DNA from: Byssochlamys sp. IMV 00236
Lineage: Eukaryota; Ascomycota; Eurotiomycetes; Eurotiales; Thermoascaceae
Reading direction: 5' to 3'
DNA length: 36,994 nucleotides
Assembly: GCA_001931875.2 (NCBI GenBank)
Contig: MSJH02000647.1
Span: 1-36,994 of the forward strand
Shown one piece after another: positions 30,278 through 36,994 of the stretch. The notes beneath the pieces were generated by a model. It was given only the letters and a program-made list of their open reading frames with translations. It was not told the DNA's origin and made no database searches. Position numbers and translations under genes: made by a program. Numbering within the stretch: position 1 is the first letter of the stretch; the number at the start of each line of letters is the position of its first letter.

Positions 30278-33200
30278 TTGATTCTTAGTCGTCGTCTTCT
30301 TGCCGACTGCAATATGTGTATCTAGCGTACGAATAAAAGGCAAGTATTGGCACACATCTACTTACAGGCAACAACACCGAGCATTACTAGACGGGGATGC
30401 ATCTACACGCTACACGGGCATGAAATCTCTCTCGTTTCTCTGACCGGTCCTTAACATGATGTCTACCCAACATGCACGGGGAAATAAACGGTGAGGACGG
30501 TCCAGTTTAGACCGCTCGGACAAGACCCATGTAAGCACCATGATGTAAAGCATGTCAGCATAGCATCTAACTAGGGGCGCGTTCTGCGCATTCTGGCATG
30601 ACAAAGTTGATTTAGGTTGGGTTTCGCTGCAGGACCCAAGCGTTTGGTTCTGAATATCCCTTCTTCTACTGCTGACATGGTTACCGCTGTTAGTTATCCA
30701 AGTCATCTTTCGGAGATATGGCTTCTGACCCAACAACTTCAACAACCATGGGTATCCGACGATCTGGACCGACCCGCGTTATGCGCGGTGGCATCATCTT
30801 GTTAGGCGGAGTGTCGGCTGTCGATTTAAGAGTATAGAATCTGCTATCTCCTCGAATAATCAATGGGAGACGTATGTCCGGGGTATCCCGGGTGAGATTA
30901 TAAGTATCCGGGTTTGTATGTGGCAGTCCTACCTTTTCCCTGGAACTCAAGAATGTAACCCTCGATGCAGGAGCTCTGAGGGAAGACATGGCATGGAATC
31001 AATTACCAAATTGTCCGTTAGTGCGTGACGAGAACTGGCGATGCTGCGTCGCATGAGACTATCTACACATAATGTCACCAGGACCATGGTATGGGGTATT
31101 GCATGCCTCTTGCTGTCCGGGGTCCCGGTGTCGAAGATGCAAGGTTATGTAAGAACCTACAGCAGTCCAACAGGCTAAGAGGTGTATTTGGAATAATGCA
31201 TTATTTTGGAATTCCAACGCGGGGGTTGCATAAACTACGATCTCCCCGTGAGGGGTAAGAAAATAGTAGTCAGAATAAGGACGCTGGAGGTAGCTGCAGG
31301 CAGGACCGGTATTTTATTTCGTAATCACAGAATTTAGGACGCTTCCTTTGTCTCCTATACAAAATTATCGGGTGAGTTGCTGGTTGATAATTGACACTCA
31401 TTCCCTGACGCATTTGGTTGGCCCTTCTAGATACTCTTCTGATCCATGGATGGCCATATACACGTCTAACTAACTAGTCTGATGCCGTTTGACGGCCGAC
31501 TTGTATCGGTCAGGGATACCAGCCATTGAGATGCAGAGTCTCTTGCTAAGGTTTAATCTTTATGCGGCAATATAGAATAGAGATTTGGTAGTTACGGTCT
31601 ATTGTCTTCAAGGTTAGCTGTTGCCACGGGGAAATATCTATAACCGAAATACAAAAAAAAGCCAAAAGGCTACAACGAACAATATCCAACGACAGCTAGT
31701 CAAACACGCCGTCCTCAGAAAAGACGAAGTTTCCTCTAGTGCCTCTCACATGGAAATCTAGCAGAACCGGATGAGATAGTTAGCGGCGCGCCTGGCGTCT
31801 CCAAACAAACCTTGACCCCGTCCGATCTCAAATCGCACTGCGACCAGACCGTCTAACCGAGTGTTTAAGAGCTTGTTGCCTGTCGATCTCTTTTGCTTTA
31901 CCCTGGGCAATATTGCTATGTTGTCTGCAGATGCCAGAACCCCCGCAGAATTCCTCGGGGTCGCCGACGCCGTGGCTGTGGTTCCCCAGCCGCATCTTCC
32001 GCCGTCTCGTCCCTAGCGTTTTGCATCGACAGACGAACCGTGTAGGATTTTGGTGGGAAATCTACAAGCCACAGACAAACAGACTAAGCTATTAGTCTAT
32101 TAAAGTAGGGCACCCCGAAGCTTTGCACGGCTTCCCCGCCGTCTCATCCACTTTCATGGCGGTACGCACAGGCTTGAGGAATGTCTGTGTACGGTGGACG
32201 TCACTTTAAATGATCCGCTCGGCCGAATAATTACACTGAAGACAAACTTCTATGGAAGGGGGACATGGTAACTAATTGCCTGTGCAGCATGTAAGCTATC
32301 TAAGATAGGGAATGAATCTATTGCCCAATTCAAAACTAACAGACGATTATGTCCGCATCACCCGGGTACCAGTGGTTTGCTGAGAAGAAGCAGTCCGCAA
32401 AGAACTGTCAATAATAACGTAACTATCAATTGCAGACACAATATGGGTTCGTGGGTCACAATCCGAGTCCGGCGGCCGTCTAACCATCGCTTTTGTCCTT
32501 TTACGGGGCATACTGTAGTCTACATTATTGTTCCGTTGTTCGGGAAAGCACATTCCCAACAAGGCTACAAGCACGACCCAAAAGTGAGACCTGGGATCTC
32601 TCAATGAGATCCACAGGTAAACACTGCATCGACCACGTAGGGCTTAAGTAGGGGGAATCTCGGCGCCGGGCCGCTTGACCGAAAGATCGGCGTCTCTAGT
32701 GTCATTATTATTTTTCATTATCAGGAACTTCCACATCCGTGCAAGAGCTTCGTGACCTTTAAGAGAAAACAAATCCGAACTTTTCACTCCTTTTCTCGAC
32801 ATGGAGCTTTGCAGAACGACTATCAACCGAGTGCTACAGCCGAGGTATCTTTCAAAGATACGCTAGTTGCGAAACTACTCCGTATCAAACTCCTTGAACT
32901 CTTCTTGGGTGGATTTTCCACTGGCTAACCCACGCAAAGAAGCAAGTGAAACGCACTTAGTCTACTGTCTCTGTACTGCTGTCCGGACATTTCCGCGTTA
33001 AACGATCCGCCGTCCCGGAATTTTGGTCCTACTCCACAATGCATTAGCGGTCTGTTGCTGTCAGAAACTTGAAGAGCAGACGGATAGCAGAGTAAACAAA
33101 ACAAAGGCTTTGTTCCGAGCCCCATTCTAGATGTGTTCTCTTACCCCTCTTCTGCCCCGGTGGGAGGGTCTACCGTTTCAGATCATACTCGCGTGGACAT

Positions 33201-34058
33201 TTTGGCTTCGGGTTCGTGGCTTAGAATGGAGAACTTTCCACTCTTTTCCAATTAGTTAGTTAGATGGTTGGCCTTTTTTCTTCAGTGTACGGTGAACCGG
33301 AAGTGGCCCACAAAGGCATCAATGTGGAGCTCAGAAAATTCTCCGAGGATTTTTCCCACGGCTGTAACGCCATTGTTCCTTTTGAAATGATAATAATGTG
33401 TCATTGAGGTTAGTCTGAAAAGAATATGTAAGAGTCTGCACGGAGCTCTCGGATAGAGGACGTATGGATTGCTAGTTGAAACTGGCATCGGTCGTGGAAA
33501 ATAAATGCAAGCAAACAGTGATCTTGGAAGGGAAATATCAACAACCTAAAGGAAGTAGAACGAGAGGTCTTTATTACGCACCTCACAAGCTTGGGAAGGA
33601 TAGATATGTATACAAATTGCCAAGTCCAGGCACCACTACAACCATCTTGAGATCGCTATGGAGTATATGCATATTTGCAGTCGCTTGGTTCTGCGGAGGT
33701 GCTCATTGACAAAGCATTTATAGCAAAGGTTACTATATTTGCTCATGGTGAGTTCTTTATATTCGTTCCTTGATATCTCACTGTATACACCAGTTCCCAC
33801 AATATTTGACATTAATAGTGATCTATCATATCCCAATCTATGAGATCAAAGCTTTTAATTTGCTATAAAACCGATTGTATCCTTAACATTTAAAATCTGC
33901 GTCTAATTATCAGATAAAGACAACCTCAACGTCCCCTCCTCTCCTAGATCTAAGTCAAAATTGAATTAACTAGCAGTTCGCTGGAGGGTCTACCAATATG
34001 ACTGTTTCGTTGAGAATTCGATGTATTCTATCTGCCTCAAGCACGTCATGTGAGCTTT

Positions 34059-34094
34059 ATATGTATGTATATATGTATATATGTATCTCTCTCT
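34059..34094. repeat. TATGTA-type microsatellite followed by CT repeat
   Basis: Alternating TATATG/TATGTA units run directly into a short (CT)n tract. Seen directly; no function inferred. Confidence 0.8.
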
Positions 34095-34575
34095 ATTCCC
34101 CCCTCAAGGCCCAGAGACGGGTGAAAGACCGATACTCGAAACCCAGCGGCTTCCATCACTTCTGCAGTCATCTGATCAAGGAAGGGGAACAGTAATACTC
34201 TAAAATAGCATCTATCAATCGCATCTAGCTCTGCATACATTGATTTTTGCCACTGTGGAGATGATTATCTGGTGTAAAAGAAAGTGATTACGGAATACTC
34301 TAGTTTTGGGTGGTCAGACTGCTCCATGGTTCGAGCAACGCCTGGAGAAATAACCAATGACCTCCCACCCCCCCGCAACAATCAGTGGCGAATCCGGCGA
34401 TAGAACAAGAATAGAGACAACAATGCAGAACGTGAAACGAGCGCGCCCCCAAAACTAGCCCCTCTTAAAGAAGGCATCACCGTATTATTTGTCTCGCTAG
34501 GCGTTACAGTACGGTTCAATAATATTGTACTGTGTACAGCATAAAAACGTAATAACTAATGGGGGCTTGTTATCT

Positions 34576-34592
34576 CCGGGGTTTGCCCCCGG
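34576..34592. repeat. GC-rich hairpin
   Basis: CCGGGG and CCCCGG flank the five-base loop TTTGC, giving a six-base GC-only stem in otherwise AT-leaning DNA about 150 bases before the inverted-repeat element. It may be part of an older mobile element, but no matching end was found. Confidence 0.5.
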
Positions 34593-34739
34593 GGAAGTCG
34601 GACTTAGAGAGCCTCCATGTGCAACGATCTGTTAGTTGTCATATAGATACTACGGAGTAGTTAGCCGGTTGACAACGTAGTCTCTTCATGATCCTTGCAC
34701 CGCTTTGTAAGACAAGAAGTAGAATAGTTAAGTTAGTTA

Positions 34740-34783
34740 ACGTAATTCCCTACCGACCGGATCACCCGCCCAAGCGGATCAGT
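34740..34783 (+). repeat. Left terminal inverted repeat of the Vader-like element
   Basis: 44 bases, the exact reverse complement of 35133-35176. The outer end is next to a TA dinucleotide. The GC-rich core (CCGACCGGATCACCCGCC) stands out from the AT-rich interior and would be the transposase-binding region. Confidence 0.92.
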
Positions 34784-35132
34784 AGCATATAACATATAGA
34801 ACGATGTCTTTTAAAACTAAGATTTCTCAACAACCATATATCTAGCGCATATAATACTTAATATATTGCTTTCTATAATAGTAAACTTTCATATATTAAG
34901 ATTTTAGGCTCTAAAAATCGCTTATTATTTAGGTAATATAAATTACTGTTGTAATTTTTATAATTATATTCTACTTAAGATATCTAGAGAATGGCAAGAC
35001 TTAAGCAGATAAGATTAGATATGTATAATCTTAATAATATATATTTTACATATATCCATTCTGATAACCTTTAGATACTTGATTGTTGAGATATTTTGGT
35101 TTAAAAAAGGGCTATTTTGTATGTGATACGGC

Positions 35133-35176
35133 ACTGATCCGCTTGGGCGGGTGATCCGGTCGGTAGGGAATTACGT
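35133..35176 (-). repeat. Right terminal inverted repeat of the Vader-like element
   Basis: 44 bases, the exact reverse complement of 34740-34783. It is followed by the TA target copy and then a short GTTA tandem run (35183-35195). Confidence 0.92.
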
Positions 35177-36271
35177 TAACTAGTTAGTTAGTTAGTCAAC
35201 TAATCACCCCGATCGGTTGGTCGGCCGTAAAGAAGCCGAGAATACCTATGCAGATTTGATCGTCGAACGGACGAAATCATCCTAGTCATTGCCGGGATAA
35301 TTACACAAAAAGTCGGGGAGAAGATCTGGCGCTACAAAAGTACGGAGTACTCCGTAGTTGCCGGCCAGAGCTACTCGATTCACTGGCATGGATGTGTTGA
35401 CGACAACGATCGGTGAACGGAAGAATATTACTGTACTAGACTAGCATGTATTGCAGAATATTGTACTCGCAGAGCACATGAAGAATCAACAGTTGCGGGA
35501 TTCCTGAGCCGGCGGTAAGCAGAGTAGTAGTTAATAGTTAACTAATAGTTAACCATATTTTTCGATACTTGTCTCATTGATCGGATTCCATTTCAGTCCC
35601 GTTAGTCACATCTTACCGTCGTCTCACTATCTTTAGCCTGATTGATATCTTTGGGAACCAAAAACATTTCAATTGAAATGCAATATTTTCTCTGTCGCGT
35701 TCTTCGCTTCCGCAGAAAAAGAAAGCAAGAGTTCGGATTCTCGGGTATCATATACGCAACCACTCACGACGCCGACGAACGTTTTCCGTCTGAGGTAAAG
35801 CGCCAGTCTGAGGTTCTGCGTGAGCATTTAGCTGGGACTAGTTACTCCCTAGACTAGACTAGATAGATTCTTTTCTTTTTTGTCATTTCTTCTCGTTCGA
35901 TGCCTGTGCTTCTGCCACTTTTCACTTACTTAACTAGCGCCGAGCAGGGCTGATCCTGTCGCTGATCTGCTGTGGCTTGGGCTCGAGAATCATGAAGCTA
36001 ACACTGTACTCCGTAGAGTAAAGCTGTCTTCCTCTGTCTTGACGAGCAAACTTTCAACTAGCGTGTGATTTGGACAATCTAGCAGCGGCATGGCAGCACC
36101 CGACGCGGCGCAGTGCTGACAGATACTACCGGCTGCAAGGCCGAAGGGGGAAGCGAATAGATAATTCCAGACCTTCTTTTTGCTTTTGCTTTTTTTCTTT
36201 ATCCGCTCGACTCTATCCTCTTGACCCCCTTTTCAAGGGTCCTTGCAGCCTTGGCTTCCGTTACCGATTAC
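35177..36271. other. Accessory sequence right of the element
   Basis: About 1.1 kb without a supportable gene. It contains the complete palindrome TACGGAGTACTCCGTA (35341-35356), a half-site pair TACTCCGTA (36007-36015), repeated AGTTAA/TAGTTA motifs (35526-35555) and a pyrimidine-rich tract (36172-36235) of the kind found in fungal promoters, just before a small open frame. Confidence 0.4.
35341..35356. repeat. Full copy of the palindrome TACGGAGTACTCCGTA
   Basis: A perfect 16-base palindrome. Nine-base halves (TACGGAGTA or its complement TACTCCGTA) occur nearby at 32876-32884, 34651-34659 and 36007-36015. I recall this word as common in Aspergillus intergenic DNA, but its abundance was not measured here. 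Confidence 0.85.
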
Positions 36272-36469
36272 ATGGCTCTGGAAGCGGGAATCATCCCTGT
36301 TCCTTGTCTGGTCTGGCCGAATGCCACGACGGATCGCTCGCAAAGTAGTCCGGCCTGTGGCTTGACCCATCATCGCTGCGAGATATGCCCCTGTCCATAC
36401 CTTGTTCACGTGGACGGGGACAATTGCTCAGTCGATATCATGATCAACGCCTCGCGCTGGCTGGAGTAA
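36272..36469 (+). CDS. Small cysteine-rich open frame, hypothetical
   Basis: 65 codons from ATG 36272 to TAA 36467-36469. The frame has six cysteines, four of them clustered as ACGLTHHRCEICPCPY, and a DGDNCS segment. No signal peptide is evident (it starts MALEAGIIPVPCLVW). A pyrimidine-rich tract typical of fungal promoters lies 40-100 bases upstream. It could be a small protein, one exon of a larger gene, or chance. No family is recognised. Confidence 0.2.
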   Translation: MALEAGIIPVPCLVWPNATTDRSQSSPACGLTHHRCEICPCPYLVHVDGDNCSVDIMINASRWLE

Positions 36470-36994
36470 CCTTTATTGCCTTCCCTATCGCGGTGTCCTG
36501 AGCGTGATTGGTCGGGTCTACGCTAATAAGCGAGATGCATCGAGCAGCATTTGCAAAAGAGGGCAATCGGAGACCTTCGAGGTGGGAGTACAGTATGGAG
36601 AGGACAAGAACATCAAGAACAGCCTATCTAGGAATGTAGAGGATCTACGGGGGGATGTCGTACATTTTACAAATTTGGCTTAGAAATTAAGTAGTCCTGA
36701 AGAAGAGAAGCCCTTTAGGGAAAACGCTATCCTTGTAGACGTGAAGAAATATATCGCAGCAAAAGTACGGAATGTCGGTAGTCCCTTCATTCTTGCATTC
36801 CCGATGTAGACCAGAAACAGGAGTAGTCTAAGTCAACAATATATGTATGTACATATAGTACATACAAGTGCATGTCAGAACTAGGTATTGAAACTAGGCG
36901 GTGGGTTGGTCGCGAGGTCGCGAGGCGGCGTCTCGCGAGGTGGCGAGGTTTTTGTTACCAGTAGATTACTAGTAAATTACTATTTTATATTAAA
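36470..36994. other. Right edge of window, no gene seen
   Basis: About 525 bases with no supportable gene. It holds a palindromic TATGTACATA-type patch (36841-36868), the GCGAGG repeat block (36912-36948) and an AT-rich end, suggesting that a repeat or mobile element begins near or beyond the edge. Confidence 0.4.
36912..36948. repeat. GCGAGG short repeat block with CTCGCGAG palindrome
   Basis: Four copies of GCGAGG (36912, 36920, 36935, 36943) lie within 37 bases, giving a sharp GC island followed at once by AT-rich sequence. CTCGCGAG (36932-36939) is a perfect palindrome. It may be the terminal or subterminal part of an element that continues outside the window. Confidence 0.7.

Larger units (their letters stand above)
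30278..34739. other. Gene-poor accessory sequence, right part, up to the Vader-like element
   Basis: About 4.5 kb with no supportable gene. The longest ATG frame (30690-30989, minus, 99 codons) has no recognisable motif. It contains one arm-pair of the dispersed palindrome (TACTCCGTA at 32876-32884, TACGGAGTA at 34651-34659), a TATGTA/CT microsatellite (34059-34094) and a CCGGGG hairpin (34576-34592). Confidence 0.4.
34740..35176. mobile_element. Non-autonomous inverted-repeat DNA transposon (Vader-like MITE, pogo/Fot1/Tan1 type)
   Basis: 437 bases bounded by perfect 44-base inverted repeats (34740-34783 and 35133-35176), each end directly flanked by TA (34738-34739 and 35177-35178), the expected target duplication for Tc1/mariner-pogo elements. 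The ends begin ACGTAATTCCCTACCGACC. The interior is strongly AT-rich and has no open frame, so mobilisation would need a transposase from elsewhere. Recalled from the literature: the Aspergillus niger element Vader has 437 bp, 44-bp inverted repeats and TA duplication, so length, repeat length and target all agree; sequence identity to Vader was not checked. The repeat identity extends three bases past each TA (to 34734 and 35182), which may be chance symmetry of the TTAGTTAA-like target. Confidence 0.88.

Noticed and set aside
30690..30989. 99-codon minus-strand frame with an ATG
   Set aside because: No family recognised, no supporting splice structure, and it is surrounded by decayed sequence. 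The length is within chance expectation.
35183..35195. GTTA tandem run next to the Vader-like element as a longer target duplication
   Set aside because: The left flank does not carry the same run. Only the TA dinucleotide is clearly shared, which fits the expected target for this element type.
1..36994. Search for tRNA or rRNA genes, CRISPR arrays, telomeric repeats and a biosynthetic cluster
   Set aside because: No cloverleaf with a GTTCRANNC arm in proper context, no spaced direct-repeat array, no TTAGGG runs, and no backbone enzyme (PKS, NRPS or terpene synthase) was recognised by eye.

Overview
The window looks like nuclear DNA of a filamentous ascomycete, most likely Eurotiales and Aspergillus-like. 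Genes are split by short introns of about 50-105 bases with GTATGT/GTAAGT-type donors, CTAAC-type branch points and C/T-AG acceptors. Gene content (TAF2, SmG, an Ntr2-like splicing factor, a fungal DUF3659/LEA-like repeat protein, an LtrA-family membrane protein) and a 437-bp Vader-like inverted-repeat element point the same way. Species was not determined.

Layout. (1) 370-5510, all on the minus strand: an unrecognised two-membrane-segment protein (370-1608), a six-exon aquaporin-like channel (2026-3342), and a five-exon short-chain dehydrogenase (4534-5510). (2) 5511-9085: about 3.6 kb with no supportable gene, including a TA-rich block. (3) 9086-12828 (+): a 1224-residue acidic protein with ten DUF3659-type repeats. 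(4) 14216-15760 (-): a five-exon CDP-alcohol phosphotransferase of the EPT1/CPT1 type. It is divergent with (5) 16415-20263 (+): TFIID subunit TAF2. (6) 20845-21361 (-): five-exon SmG. It shares a 204-bp promoter with (7) 21566-22850 (+): an Ntr2-like spliceosome-disassembly factor. (8) 23064-25214 (+): a six-exon LtrA-like polytopic membrane protein. (9) 25714-26605 (+): a broken extended-SDR reductase gene. (10) 26606-36994: about 10.4 kb of gene-poor accessory-type sequence. It holds the Vader-like element (34740-35176), a weak HNH-like coding relic, scattered copies of the palindrome TACGGAGTACTCCGTA and a GCGAGG repeat at the right edge.

How the genes fit together. The centre is a housekeeping core: transcription initiation (TAF2), pre-mRNA splicing (SmG in snRNP assembly, Ntr2 in spliceosome disassembly) and phospholipid synthesis. 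Both flanks are accessory. The aquaporin and SDR on the left do not form a recognisable pathway. The right flank is decaying and transposon-bearing. Splice models were derived by eye from reading-frame continuity and splice consensus, and every stated join keeps the reading frame. I did not find a convincing new multi-gene system. The best leads are the element, the alternating repeat architecture of the DUF3659 protein, the SDR with a replaced catalytic tyrosine, the non-canonical aquaporin and the dispersed palindrome.
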